NCBI RefSeq assembly: GCF_000156395.1
Contig: NZ_GG703819.1
Span: 53,194-117,193, forward strand
Direction of reading: 5' to 3'
Length of the DNA: 64,000 bases
Source of the DNA: Providencia rustigianii DSM 4541
GTDB lineage: Bacteria; Pseudomonadota; Gammaproteobacteria; Enterobacterales; Enterobacteriaceae
Shown here: positions 40,506 through 50,471 of the stretch, one piece after another
How the letters are laid out: each line of letters starts with the position of its first letter
Position numbering within the stretch: position 1 is the first letter of the stretch
Notes under the pieces: model-generated
The model's input: the letters and a program-made list of their open reading frames with translations, nothing else
What the model was told of the DNA's origin: nothing
Database searches by the model: none
Position numbers and translations under genes: made by a program

Positions 40506-42584
40506 ATGCCTCAAACGTTAACTCTCACCGCCTCGAAGAAAAAGGACAGTATTTTCCTTTGGATTCTGATCGCTTGGCTGGGCTTTGCTCTACTCCCATC
40601 GTGGAGCTTAGACTATGGCTTATTCGACTCCACACAAGATGAGATTTTAGCTTCGTATGGCTGGAGCAGCGTCAATATTAGTTGGCTCTGGTATTTATTA
40701 CCGTCTATCTTGTTATTCAGACCACTAACACCTGCCGATCGTAACCACAAAAATCGCCACTATTTTGATGTCGCCGTTGCTGCAATTACCGCCATTGTTG
40801 TCATTATCAGTGCCTACTTAGATGGTAGAGGATTGGGTTACTCCGCAATCACGCTATTTATTGCACTCGGAATGATTATGACCCACGCCTTAACTCGCTT
40901 AGAGTGGCTGGGTGGCGACCAATTTGTGATTGGCTCCCTGATTACTGTTGTCGCGCTGATTGCGTTATTTATCGTCTTTCCCAGTGTGGCAATTTTTATT
41001 CCAATGTTTACTGATGGGAACGGAGATTTTGCACCATTTGCATTTGTGGCAATCCTAACCCAATCACACATTGTCCAAGTTATTATTAACTCAATATTTT
41101 TATCACTGGCAGTTGGTGTAGGCTGTACTTTCTTCGGATTAATTCTCGCTATTTACACAACCCGAATTGCCAAACGCTCCGCAATTATTGGACGTGTTTT
41201 CTCTATTCTTCCTATCGTAACACCGCCTTTTGTTGTGGGCTTAGGCGTTACTTTGATGATGGGCCGTTCAGGCTATATCACCGAATTTCTAGCCACTTAT
41301 ATGGGCTTAGAAAATACTAACTGGCTTTATGGTTTTACTGGGATTTGGTTAGCACAAGTTCTGGCATTTACGCCGATGTCATTTATGATCCTCGACGGTG
41401 CAATTAAAACCATTCATCCCTCTTTAGAAGAAGCATCGTATACATTAAGAGCCAATCGCTACCAAACATTCTTCAATGTGTTTATGCCGCTACTAAAACC
41501 TGCGCTCGCAAACGCATTCTTAATTGTGATCGTTCAGTCCTTAGCTGACTTTAGTAACCCGTTAGTATTAGGCGGAAACTTTGACGTTCTCGCTACCCAA
41601 ATTTACTTCTATATCACCGGGTCACAACTCGATTATCAAGCAGCAAGTACATTAGGTGCCTCCTTGCTAGTCTTCTCGTTACTGGTATTCTGCGTGCAAT
41701 ACATGTGGATTGGTAAACGTTCTTACGTCACCGTTTCCGGTAAATCCTACCGAGGGGATGTACAACCGCTACCTGTATCATTAGTGACTACCGTGACCGT
41801 GTTACTGGGGATCTGGGTTGCCTTTAACGTGTTACTCTACGGCAGCATTTTCTATGGCAGCTTCACGGTTAACTGGGGTGTGGATTACACATTAACCCTC
41901 GATAACTTTACCAAATTATTTGGTCAAGGCTTTAATGATGGTGCATGGCCATCACTGCTAGATACGCTGTTATATGCGGGTATCGCGGCACCAATTACCG
42001 CTATTCTCGGTCTTCTCATTGCGTATATTGTGGTTCGCCAAGATTTCCGTGGTAAGAAAACCATCGAATTTACCACGATGTTGTGCTTCGCCGTACCGGG
42101 CACCGTGGCTGGGGTATCTTATATCTTAGCCTTCAACGATACCCCGTTCTATTTAACGGGAACGGCAGCCATCGTGATCATTTCTATGACAATGCGTAAC
42201 GTACCAGTGGGGATCCGTGCAGGTATCGCGGGTCTTGGTCAGATTGATAAATCATTGGATGAAGCCTCACTCAGCCTACGTGCTGGCTCGATGCGCACTA
42301 TTTTCCATATCCTTCTGCCATTATTGCGTCCTGCAATTCTCTCCGCGCTGATTTATAGCTTTGTTCGCGCCATTACCACCGTCAGCGCCATTGTGTTCTT
42401 GGTGACACCGGATACTCGCGTAGCCACAGCTTATATACTGAACCGAGTTGAGGATGGTGAATATGGAGTGGCAATTGCTTACGGTTCGATTCTGATAGTG
42501 GTCATGCTCGCCATTATTTTCTTATTTGACTATTTAATTGGCGAAGCCCGTGTTTCACGCTCCAAAGCCAAAAATGCACAATAA
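40506..42584 (+). CDS. afuB: Fused ABC permease, AfuB type
   Basis: 692-residue inner-membrane permease in which both transmembrane halves are fused. Two EAA-type loops that contact the ATPase are visible: [16 protein letters not shown] and [16 protein letters not shown]. About a dozen or more hydrophobic segments. The start at ATG 40506 (MPQTLTLT) follows AGGGGA; the upstream open frame of 43 codons is rich in unlikely residues and lacks a ribosome site. Partner of AfuA and AfuC. Confidence 0.88.
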   Translation: MPQTLTLTASKKKDSIFLWILIAWLGFALLPSWSLDYGLFDSTQDEILASYGWSSVNISWLWYLLPSILLFRPLTPADRNHKNRHYFDVAVAAITAIVVIISAYLDGRGLGYSAITLFIALGMIMTHALTRLEWLGGDQFVIGSLITVVALIALFIVFPSVAIFIPMFTDGNGDFAPFAFVAILTQSHIVQVIINSIFLSLAVGVGCTFFGLILAIYTTRIAKRSAIIGRVFSILPIVTPPFVVGLGVTLMMGRSGYITEFLATYMGLENTNWLYGFTGIWLAQVLAFTPMSFMILDGAIKTIHPSLEEASYTLRANRYQTFFNVFMPLLKPALANAFLIVIVQSLADFSNPLVLGGNFDVLATQIYFYITGSQLDYQAASTLGASLLVFSLLVFCVQYMWIGKRSYVTVSGKSYRGDVQPLPVSLVTTVTVLLGIWVAFNVLLYGSIFYGSFTVNWGVDYTLTLDNFTKLFGQGFNDGAWPSLLDTLLYAGIAAPITAILGLLIAYIVVRQDFRGKKTIEFTTMLCFAVPGTVAGVSYILAFNDTPFYLTGTAAIVIISMTMRNVPVGIRAGIAGLGQIDKSLDEASLSLRAGSMRTIFHILLPLLRPAILSALIYSFVRAITTVSAIVFLVTPDTRVATAYILNRVEDGEYGVAIAYGSILIVVMLAIIFLFDYLIGEARVSRSKAKNAQ

Positions 42585-42600
42585 TCATGGAGTCACTGAC

Positions 42601-43641
42601 ATGACACAGAAAAGTTTTGTTGAATTAAAAAATATCACCAAGCGCTTTGGCGACAATACGGTTATTGACGATTTAAGTCTTTCCATCCCACAGGGTAGCA
42701 TGGTGACGCTGTTAGGCCCTTCTGGTTGTGGTAAAACCACTGTGCTACGTTTAGTTGCGGGCTTAGAAAAACCAACTGAAGGCCGCATGTTTATCGATGG
42801 TGAGGATGTGACTGACCGTTCAATTCAGCAACGTGATATTTGTATGGTATTCCAGTCTTATGCCCTTTTCCCACATATGTCGTTAGGGGAAAACGTAGGC
42901 TATGGTTTGAAAATGTTAGGATTACCCAGAGCTGAAGTTAAAAAACGTGTAGAAGAAGCGTTGGAGTTAGTCGATTTAGCGGGCTTTGCTGATCGGTTTG
43001 TCGACCAGATTTCTGGTGGTCAACAACAACGTGTGGCGCTGGCTCGCGCATTAATTTTAAAACCTAAAGTGCTGTTATTTGATGAACCTCTAAGTAACTT
43101 AGATGCTAATTTACGTCGTAGTATGCGTGAAAAAATCCGTGAACTTCAGCAGCAATTCAATATTACCTCTTTATATGTGACCCATGACCAAAGCGAAGCA
43201 TTTGCCGTTTCTGACATGGTTCTGGTCATGAACAAAGGTAAAATTATGCAGCTTGGTTCACCACAAGAGCTATACCGCCAGCCAGCCTCTAAATTTATGG
43301 CTAGCTTTATGGGAGATGCAAACATTTTTCCCGCCACACTCACTAGTGATGCGGTGGATATTTTCAGCTATCGCTTGCCACGCCCAGCGCAATTAACCAC
43401 TAGCCAAACTCAAGTCACGGTCGGTGTGCGCCCTGAAGCTATCACGTTAAGCTTGCAAGGGGATGATAGTCAGCGCTGCACAATCACCCATGTGGCTTAT
43501 ATGGGGCCTCAATATGAAGTAACGGTCGATTGGCATGGTCAATCCATGCTGCTGCAAATCAATGCCACACAGTTACAACCAAGCGTCGGCGAGGAACTGT
43601 ATTTACAAATCCACCCTTATGGCATGTTTATTCTCGAATAA
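42601..43641 (+). CDS. afuC: ABC importer ATPase, AfuC type
   Basis: ATP-binding subunit of the importer: Walker [10 protein letters not shown], signature ISGGQQQR, Walker [15 protein letters not shown]-loop VTHDQSEA, and a C-terminal TOBE-like region. 346 residues. ATG 42601 follows GGAG, 16 bases after afuB. A terminator follows the gene, so the unit ends here. Confidence 0.88.
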   Translation: MTQKSFVELKNITKRFGDNTVIDDLSLSIPQGSMVTLLGPSGCGKTTVLRLVAGLEKPTEGRMFIDGEDVTDRSIQQRDICMVFQSYALFPHMSLGENVGYGLKMLGLPRAEVKKRVEEALELVDLAGFADRFVDQISGGQQQRVALARALILKPKVLLFDEPLSNLDANLRRSMREKIRELQQQFNITSLYVTHDQSEAFAVSDMVLVMNKGKIMQLGSPQELYRQPASKFMASFMGDANIFPATLTSDAVDIFSYRLPRPAQLTTSQTQVTVGVRPEAITLSLQGDDSQRCTITHVAYMGPQYEVTVDWHGQSMLLQINATQLQPSVGEELYLQIHPYGMFILE

Positions 43642-43671
43642 ACTGCCTGTTGATTGCAGAGATCATCCTCT

Positions 43672-43698
43672 AAACCGCTCAATATATGGGCGGTTTTT
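43672..43698 (+). terminator. Terminator after afuC
   Basis: Nine-base stem AAACCGCTC/GGGCGGTTT (one GU pair) with a 7-base loop followed by TTAT. It sits 30 bases after the afuC stop and before the convergent MFS gene. Confidence 0.8.
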
Positions 43699-43726
43699 AT
43701 ATTTATGATTTATTCTCACTAAAATA

Positions 43727-44917
43727 TTATTTCACGCTAAAAATCTGGCGATAACTTTTGGGATTTAAACGCAAAAATAATAATAATGTGATGACCACTA
43801 AAACTAAATGCATTGCCCATACCGGCGTATAACTGTGGTTAATTTGCTGTAGTGCAGCGGCAATCAATGGTCCGAATGCCGCAATAATAAAGCCCCCCGC
43901 TTGCATCAACGAAGTCAACGCGCCAGCACTTACCGGATGAGAGATATGATCCAATGATGTAATAATAGTTAGTGCAAAGCATCCCCCTAATCCACACCCT
44001 AGCAACCCTACCCATAGCAACGGTATAAAGTGAGGGAATAACATTAACCCTGCAAAACCCAAAGCTTGGCTTGCTAAGGTTACTGTTAGCCAAAAACGGC
44101 GGTCAATATTATGAGATGCAAGAACGGGGATCATCAATGCCGCAGCTGCTTGGAAAACCGTTAAGATTGCCACTAATGAACCACTTTCAGCCGCGCTCAT
44201 TCCTTGCTGTTGAAAGAAAGGCGCTAACCAAGTCACCACGGTCGCGTACCCCGCATTCACCAAGCCAAATCCCGCCATCAATAACCATGTTCGAGGTTTC
44301 TTTAAGTAAATAAAAATCGAACTTTGTCCCGCTATTCCTTTGGTTGTTGACGTTCGAATATTAGCGATAACAGCGATGAGCGCTAAAAACGCAGGAGCAG
44401 CCAGCCATGCAAGTCCACTTTGCCAATGTCCCGTGATGTGAGTAATCAACGGCGTTAGCTGCGCGCCAAGCGCTCCACCTACCATTAATGTTGCTGAATA
44501 AAGCCCTGTCATCGCCGCCATTTTTTGTGGAAATTTTGCTTTAATCAGCCCGGGGAAAACTGCTTGAATATAAGCCGCCCCGACACCACATAAAAATGCA
44601 GTCAGTAATAATGCCATGCCATCAGACACAAATAAACGGCAAAAAGAACCGAGTAATAACAATAACATCGAAAAACTAATACCAAGCCTATCGCCCAATC
44701 GCTGATTGAGAGACGGTACCACCAGCGCACCAAATCCCATCAATAACATGGGTAATAATGTGAGCAAAGAAACACCTTGGTAGCTCATTCCTGTAGTTTG
44801 GATAATGTCATCGATGACAGGACCCGGTCCCGTCATAAATGGACGCAGATTGATCCCCACTAAAACAATGGTCAAGATCAGCCCGAAAGAAGGAGAAAGT
44901 GGCTTATGCATTTTCAT
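43727..44917 (-). CDS. CynX/NimT-family MFS transporter
   Basis: About 396 residues, 12 helices, with the family hallmark near the N-terminus (VLVGINLRPFMTGPGPVIDDI). Relatives include CynX (cyanate) and NimT (2-nitroimidazole export). The start at ATG 44917 overlaps the deaminase stop codon (TGATG), implying translational coupling; a GTG 21 bases upstream is possible. Being last in an operon with a guanine-deaminase-like enzyme suggests a purine-like or related substrate, but that is inference. Confidence 0.82.
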   Translation of the reverse strand: MKMHKPLSPSFGLILTIVLVGINLRPFMTGPGPVIDDIIQTTGMSYQGVSLLTLLPMLLMGFGALVVPSLNQRLGDRLGISFSMLLLLLGSFCRLFVSDGMALLLTAFLCGVGAAYIQAVFPGLIKAKFPQKMAAMTGLYSATLMVGGALGAQLTPLITHITGHWQSGLAWLAAPAFLALIAVIANIRTSTTKGIAGQSSIFIYLKKPRTWLLMAGFGLVNAGYATVVTWLAPFFQQQGMSAAESGSLVAILTVFQAAAALMIPVLASHNIDRRFWLTVTLASQALGFAGLMLFPHFIPLLWVGLLGCGLGGCFALTIITSLDHISHPVSAGALTSLMQAGGFIIAAFGPLIAAALQQINHSYTPVWAMHLVLVVITLLLFLRLNPKSYRQIFSVK

Positions 44918-45381
44918 CAATGGTGTAATGCCCACCACTGACTGTACAATGCTGACTGAGGTTCATTCTCAGGTTTTAGTTGTACAAATTGCAGCCCAGT
45001 TTGCTGTTCAGGCTCGATACTTAATGCTTGTGCAATACTCGCCGTTGATAGCCCAAAAGGTTCAGCATCTTGATTCGAATACGCATAAACAATACGGGAA
45101 ATACCCGCCATACGCATCGCGGCCAAACACATTGGGCAAGGTTGCCCACTTGCATATACCACACAATCATCTAGCCTAACTTTACCCAGCACTTCACCCG
45201 CTTGGCGCAGTGCCAGCAACTCAGCATGCGCCGTCGGATCATTGCGTTCTAGCATCTGGTTTACCCCAGTAGCAACCACACTACCGTCGTACACCACTAC
45301 CGCACCAAAGGGTCTTCCTCCAGCATTGACATTTTCCGTCGCCAATAAAATGGCTTGCTGCAAAAATTGGTTATCTGTCAT
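44917..45381 (-). CDS. Guanine-deaminase-like nucleoside/base deaminase
   Basis: 154-residue zinc deaminase of the cytidine-deaminase fold: H52-A-E54 and PCPMC (C82, C85). It resembles the small bacterial guanine deaminases of the GuaD type (NAGGRPFGAVVV; NDPTAHAELLALRQAGEVLGKVRLDDCVVYAS) more than TadA, which is encoded separately at 52 kb. Its ATG overlaps the ankyrin gene stop (TAATG), and its stop overlaps the transporter start (TGATG). Likely role: deamination of guanine or a related base; the substrate is not proven by sequence. Confidence 0.82.
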   Translation of the reverse strand: MTDNQFLQQAILLATENVNAGGRPFGAVVVYDGSVVATGVNQMLERNDPTAHAELLALRQAGEVLGKVRLDDCVVYASGQPCPMCLAAMRMAGISRIVYAYSNQDAEPFGLSTASIAQALSIEPEQQTGLQFVQLKPENEPQSALYSQWWALHH

Positions 45382-46073
45382 TATTTCGCTCCTGCCTTTT
45401 CAAGAATATCGATAATATTTTGATATCCTTTACTCTTTGCTAGTGTTAATGGTGACTGCCCTGAAGCATCCGCTAAATTAACATCAGCGCCGCCCTCGAC
45501 TAATAAAGTGACTATCTGAGCATATTTATCACTGCCATCCCCAAGAATGATCGCTTCAATAAGCGCAGTCCACCCCAGATTGTTCACATGATTGACACTC
45601 ACACCCGCATCAATCAATGTTTTCACCGTTTTGACATGACCACGTTCAGCAGCAGGGATCAAAGCCGTCCCACCGTAACGGTTAATACTGCTTACGTCAG
45701 CACCATGGCTTAACGTCATTTCTAATATTTCTTGCAAACCACGAGCCCCTGCATATAAGAAAGGCGTATCTTGAATACCATCTTTTGCATTCACATCCGC
45801 GCCTTTTTCAATCAAGTAGCGTGCAACAGTAATTTGGTTCGCATTTGTTGCAGCCATAAGAGGTGTGCGTAGACGAGGATCCCGTTGCTCCATGTTTACG
45901 CCCTGCTCAACAAGCTGTTGTACTGAGGCTAAATCACCTTTTTCAGCTGCATTAACTAATTGAGGAATATCTGTTTTCGCCATAGGCTTCACCATAAAGA
46001 TCAGCATAATCACAAAAGCACTGATTAAATAGAGTCCCCATTTTTGCTTCAAGGATCCCGCTTTCATCATCAA
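45381..46073 (-). CDS. Membrane-anchored ankyrin-repeat protein
   Basis: 230 residues: a short basic N-terminus and hydrophobic segment (about 11-28, WGLYLISAFVIMLIFMV) acting as signal anchor or signal peptide, then about five to six ankyrin repeats (TPLMAATNANQITVARYLIEKGADVNAKD and similar). AAGGAG precedes the three in-frame ATGs. First gene of a coupled operon with the deaminase and the transporter. Probably a periplasmic or membrane scaffold; the partner is unknown. Confidence 0.82.
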   Translation of the reverse strand: MMMKAGSLKQKWGLYLISAFVIMLIFMVKPMAKTDIPQLVNAAEKGDLASVQQLVEQGVNMEQRDPRLRTPLMAATNANQITVARYLIEKGADVNAKDGIQDTPFLYAGARGLQEILEMTLSHGADVSSINRYGGTALIPAAERGHVKTVKTLIDAGVSVNHVNNLGWTALIEAIILGDGSDKYAQIVTLLVEGGADVNLADASGQSPLTLAKSKGYQNIIDILEKAGAK

Positions 46074-46234
46074 TCTCCTTATGCTCTGTTTAGCCTATCG
46101 AAATAAAAATCATTTAGAAAAAAATAATTGAGCCATAAACATTAACAGAGGAAAACTATTGTTCAATCTTATCTTGTAGAATAGATTTTTCGTTGTGAAC
46201 AAATCTTCGTCTATCAACTGAAATACAGACAAAA

Positions 46235-46280
46235 AAACGCCCTATAAATCAGACTCAGCGAGCCAGTTTATAGGGCGTTT
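46235..46280. terminator. Bidirectional terminator after purL
   Basis: Fourteen-base perfect stem AAACGCCCTATAAA/TTTATAGGGCGTTT with an 18-base loop; TTTTTTT follows on the minus strand and GATTTTTT on the plus. It separates purL from the ankyrin operon. Confidence 0.92.
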
Positions 46281-46318
46281 GATTTTTTATACTTTAACTT
46301 AAAACTACCGTTTTAGTC

Positions 46319-49300
46319 TTAGCCTAATTGTTTACGTGCATTACGGAAGATACGCATCCATGGGCTATCTTCACCCCAATTTTCTGGATGCCATGAGTTA
46401 CTCACAGTACGGAATACACGCTCTGGGTGCGGCATCATTATGGTTGCTCGACCATCGATTGTGGTGACTGCGGTAATCCCATTAACCGAACCGTTAGGGT
46501 TCGCTGGATACTGCTCAGTGACTTGACCGTAGTTATTCACAAAACGCATTGCCACTAAGCCATTATTTTCCAATTGTGTTAAGTGGGATGGAACACGCGT
46601 TTCGACCTGACCTTCACCATGAGACACTGCAATTGCCATACGAGAGCCAGCCATATCTTGCAGTAGCAGCGATGGGCTGTTAGCAATTTCGACTAAACTA
46701 AAGCGCGCTTCAAAACGCTCTGAACGGTTACGGACGAAACGCGGCCAATAGTCAGCGCCTGGAATCAAGTCATGCAAGTTAGACATCATCTGGCAACCGT
46801 TACATACACCTAAAGAAAGTGTATCTGGTCGATTAAAGAATGCAGCAAACTCATCACGAACTTTATTGTTGAACAAGATAGATTTCGCCCAACCTTCCCC
46901 TGCACCTAAGACATCACCGTACGAGAAACCACCGCAAGCCACTAATGCTTGGAATTGTTCAAGGGATAAATTACCTGCAAGTAAATCACTCATATGAACA
47001 TCGATAGCATCAAAACCTGCACGATCCCATGCAGCTGCCATTTCAACATGAGAGTTGACGCCTTGCTCACGCAGTACTGCGACTTTAGGTCGAATACCGG
47101 TTGCTATATAAGGTGCAGCGATATCATCCGCGATATCAAATGTCAGTTTCGCTTGTAAGCCGGGGTCTTGGCTATCTTTCTTCGCCTGATGTTCTTGATC
47201 CGCACACTCTTCATTATCCCGTAAACGCTGCATCTGCCATGTGGTTTCTGCCCACCATTCACGAAGCAAGCTACGAGACTCGTTATAAACAACAGTGTCT
47301 CGGCTATTGATGATCACCGCATCGTCGTTAGTTGCTGTCCCTAAATAATGTAAGCAACTCGATAAACCAGCATCAGCAAAACACTGCTCTACATATTGAC
47401 GGTCAGCCCCTTGAACTTGGATCACGGCGCCTAATTCTTCGTTGAATAGCGCCGCTAATGTATCTTCATCGAATGAACTAATATCAACGTTAATGCCACA
47501 ATGGCCCGCAAATGCCATCTCAACCAGTGTAACGAACAAACCACCATCTGAACGGTCATGGTAAGCCAACAATTTTTGCTCAGACAGCAATTTCTGGATG
47601 GTATTAAAGAAGCCTAACAACAGTGCTGGGTCACGCACATCTGGCGCTTTATTGCCTAACTGGCGATAAACTTGCGCTAAAGCAGAACCGCCAAGTGCAT
47701 GATGACCTTGTCCGAGATCAATCAGTAATAGTGCGTTATCCGCCGTTGTTTTCAGTTCTGGCGTTACCGTTAAACGAACATCTTCTACGCGTCCAAATGC
47801 CGTGATGATCAGTGAAAGAGGCGAGGTCATTTCACGCTCTTCACCATTTTGCTGCCAGCGGGTTTTCATCGACATAGAGTCTTTACCCACTGGGATAGTT
47901 AACCCTAATGTAGGACATAACTCTTCACCCACGGCTTTTACTGCAGCATACAGACCTGCATCCTCTCCCGGATGACCTGCCGCAGACATCCAGTTTGCCG
48001 ACAGCTTCACACGCTTCAAATCGTGAACATAAGAACACGCAAGGTTAGTCAACGCTTCACCGACAGCCATACGCGCTGAAGCTGCAAAATCTAACAGCGC
48101 AATAGGTGTTCTTTCGCCGATAGACATCGACTCACCGTAATAGCTATCCAAGCTCGCCGTCGTGACCGCACAATCAGCCACTGGAATTTGCCATGGACCT
48201 ACCATTTGGTCGCGGGCAACCATACCCGTTACAGTCCGGTCACCAATGGTGATCAAGAATGTTTTCTCTGCAACTGCTGGTAAATGAAGAACGCGTTTAA
48301 CGGCTTCAGTTAAATCAATGGTGGTTCTATCAAGAGATTCCGGTTCAGCTTTCAGAGATTTGACATCTCTCAGCATTTTCGGGGTTTTACCCAATAAAAC
48401 ATCTAATGGCATATCGATAGGTTGATTGCCGAAATGTTCATCATTCAGCGTTAAGTGACGCTCTTCTGTCGCTTCACCAATTACCGCAAATGGTGCGCGC
48501 TCACGCTCACAAATTGCCGTAAATAATTCTAGCTGGTCTGGAGCGACAGCCATAACATAGCGTTCTTGAGATTCGTTACACCAAACCTCTAGTGGGCTCA
48601 TACCCGGTTCATCGTTAAGAATCTTACGTAACTCAAAACGCCCGCCACGTCCGCCATCACTAACTAACTCAGGCATCGCGTTAGATAATCCACCCGCCCC
48701 GACGTCATGGATAAACAGAATTGGGTTGTCATCACCTAACTGCCAGCATTTATCGATCACTTCTTGGCAACGGCGTTCCATTTCAGCGTTATCTCGTTGA
48801 ACTGATGCAAAATCAAGATCAGCCGCAGATTGACCCGATGTCATTGAAGAAGCCGCACCACCACCTAAGCCGATATTCATCGACGGCCCACCCAGTACAA
48901 TCAGTTTTGCACCGACGGTGATTTCACCTTTTTGAACATGGTCAGCACGGATATTACCCATACCGCCTGCTAGCATAATTGGCTTGTGGTAGCCACGTAA
49001 CTCTTCACCATTATGGCTGTTAACTTTCTCTTCATAAGTACGGAAATAGCCTAATAGGGCTGGACGACCAAACTCATTGTTGAATGCAGCGCCGCCTAAT
49101 GGACCTTCGGTCATAATATCCAGCGCGGTTACAATACGCTCTGGTTTACCAAAATCTTCTTCCCATGGCTGTTCAAAGCCAGGAATACGCAAGTTAGAAA
49201 CGGAAAAACCGACTAATCCCGCTTTTGGTTTCGCACCACGTCCTGTTGCACCTTCATCACGGATTTCACCACCAGAGCCTGTCGCTGCGCCTGGCCACGG

Positions 49301-50206
49301 CGAAATCGCGGTTGGGTGGTTATGGGTTTCAACCTTCATCAAGATATGCGCATCTTCTTGATGATAACGATATGTGCGACCGTCAGGTTCAGGGAAAAAA
49401 CGCCCTACAGAAGAACCTTCCATTACTGCTGCATTATCTTTATAAGCGGATAAAACATAGTCAGGCGTCTTTTCGAAGGTATTTTTGATCATTTTGAAGA
49501 GAGATTTGGGCTGAGTTTCCCCATCAATGATCCAATCGGCGTTGAAAATTTTATGGCGGCAATGTTCAGAGTTAGCCTGTGCAAACATGTACAGTTCAAT
49601 ATCAGTTGGATTACGTTTTAATCCCTTAAAAGCATCAAATAAATAATCGATTTCATCTTCCGCCAGCGCTAAGCCCATTTCTTTATTTGCAATTTCTAAG
49701 GCTTGACGTCCACCAACAATAATATCAATAACTTTTAATGGCGCTGGTTGCTGCTGAACAAACAGCGCTTGAGCTTGCTCAAAAGAGGAAAATACGGTTT
49801 CCATCATACGGTCATGTAGCATGCCAATGACTTCATCCCATTGGGCAGAGCTTATTGCATCTGCCTGGATGTAATACGCAATACCACGTTCAATACGTTT
49901 AACCTGCGATAAACCACAGTTATGTGCGATGTCTGTCGCTTTTGATGACCAAGGAGAGATAGTGCCTGGGCGAGGAGTGACTAAAACCAATTTGCCAAAA
50001 GGTTCATGCTCCGCCAGAGAAGGACCATATTTTAACAAGCTACTCAGCTTACCTTGCTCAGTACTGTTTAATGGGGCTGATAGCTCAGCAAAGTGCATAT
50101 ATTCAGCATAGATATCCGTAACAGGGAGCTGTTTTTCAGTAAACAGTGCCAAAAGACGGGTAATACGAAATGCTGATAGAGCAGGTGAGCCACGCAAAAT
50201 TTCCAT
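46319..50206 (-). CDS. purL: Phosphoribosylformylglycinamidine synthase
   Basis: Fourth step of de novo purine synthesis: converts FGAR to FGAM with ATP and glutamine. Large-type enzyme of 1295 residues, as in E. coli: N-terminal PurS-like and linker domains, AIRS-like synthetase domains ([41 protein letters not shown]) and a C-terminal class I glutaminase ([12 protein letters not shown]; active Cys in that block, catalytic HGEG later). Start at ATG 50206 ([14 protein letters not shown]) after a longer open frame is set by alignment. A PurR operator covers its promoter. Confidence 0.98.
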   Translation of the reverse strand: MEILRGSPALSAFRITRLLALFTEKQLPVTDIYAEYMHFAELSAPLNSTEQGKLSSLLKYGPSLAEHEPFGKLVLVTPRPGTISPWSSKATDIAHNCGLSQVKRIERGIAYYIQADAISSAQWDEVIGMLHDRMMETVFSSFEQAQALFVQQQPAPLKVIDIIVGGRQALEIANKEMGLALAEDEIDYLFDAFKGLKRNPTDIELYMFAQANSEHCRHKIFNADWIIDGETQPKSLFKMIKNTFEKTPDYVLSAYKDNAAVMEGSSVGRFFPEPDGRTYRYHQEDAHILMKVETHNHPTAISPWPGAATGSGGEIRDEGATGRGAKPKAGLVGFSVSNLRIPGFEQPWEEDFGKPERIVTALDIMTEGPLGGAAFNNEFGRPALLGYFRTYEEKVNSHNGEELRGYHKPIMLAGGMGNIRADHVQKGEITVGAKLIVLGGPSMNIGLGGGAASSMTSGQSAADLDFASVQRDNAEMERRCQEVIDKCWQLGDDNPILFIHDVGAGGLSNAMPELVSDGGRGGRFELRKILNDEPGMSPLEVWCNESQERYVMAVAPDQLELFTAICERERAPFAVIGEATEERHLTLNDEHFGNQPIDMPLDVLLGKTPKMLRDVKSLKAEPESLDRTTIDLTEAVKRVLHLPAVAEKTFLITIGDRTVTGMVARDQMVGPWQIPVADCAVTTASLDSYYGESMSIGERTPIALLDFAASARMAVGEALTNLACSYVHDLKRVKLSANWMSAAGHPGEDAGLYAAVKAVGEELCPTLGLTIPVGKDSMSMKTRWQQNGEEREMTSPLSLIITAFGRVEDVRLTVTPELKTTADNALLLIDLGQGHHALGGSALAQVYRQLGNKAPDVRDPALLLGFFNTIQKLLSEQKLLAYHDRSDGGLFVTLVEMAFAGHCGINVDISSFDEDTLAALFNEELGAVIQVQGADRQYVEQCFADAGLSSCLHYLGTATNDDAVIINSRDTVVYNESRSLLREWWAETTWQMQRLRDNEECADQEHQAKKDSQDPGLQAKLTFDIADDIAAPYIATGIRPKVAVLREQGVNSHVEMAAAWDRAGFDAIDVHMSDLLAGNLSLEQFQALVACGGFSYGDVLGAGEGWAKSILFNNKVRDEFAAFFNRPDTLSLGVCNGCQMMSNLHDLIPGADYWPRFVRNRSERFEARFSLVEIANSPSLLLQDMAGSRMAIAVSHGEGQVETRVPSHLTQLENNGLVAMRFVNNYGQVTEQYPANPNGSVNGITAVTTIDGRATIMMPHPERVFRTVSNSWHPENWGEDSPWMRIFRNARKQLG

Positions 50207-50266
50207 AGTCTTAAATTCTCTCTTGTAAACGCCAGCCCTGAACTGAAAGCAGGGAAACCGAGAACC

Positions 50267-50305
50267 ATTATAGAGCAATGTTCATCAATACGAAACCGTT
50301 TGCGT
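50267..50305 (-). promoter_or_regulatory. purL promoter with PurR operator
   Basis: On the minus strand ACGCAAACGGTTTCGT (50305-50290) fits the PurR consensus ANGCAANCGNTTNCNT at all fixed positions. Its last six bases (TTTCGT) form the -35 region, followed by a 17-base spacer and a perfect TATAAT (50272-50267). PurR binding would therefore block RNA polymerase. Confidence 0.88.
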
Positions 50306-50471
50306 GACTAAAAAGAGAGCGAATAGTTAAATATTATGATGGGCTAAATACGATAATATTAGTTGCACCGATCATCATTGTTGAGCAGAATACAAACTAC
50401 TGGATTTATAACCATTACTCAACAGTCGATTTTCTAAATACAACACCAGCTCTTATACGAGAAATAACTAT

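Noticed and set aside
39275-43641. afuABC read as a ferric iron importer
   Set aside because: The ferric family name is historical; the uhpABC-type neighbours and the AfuA-like binding-site blocks favour sugar phosphate. Iron remains possible but less likely.
46319-50206. Plus-strand open frames antisense to purL, yfhM and other genes
   Set aside because: They are low-complexity shadows of strongly conserved minus-strand genes with no ribosome sites or homology.
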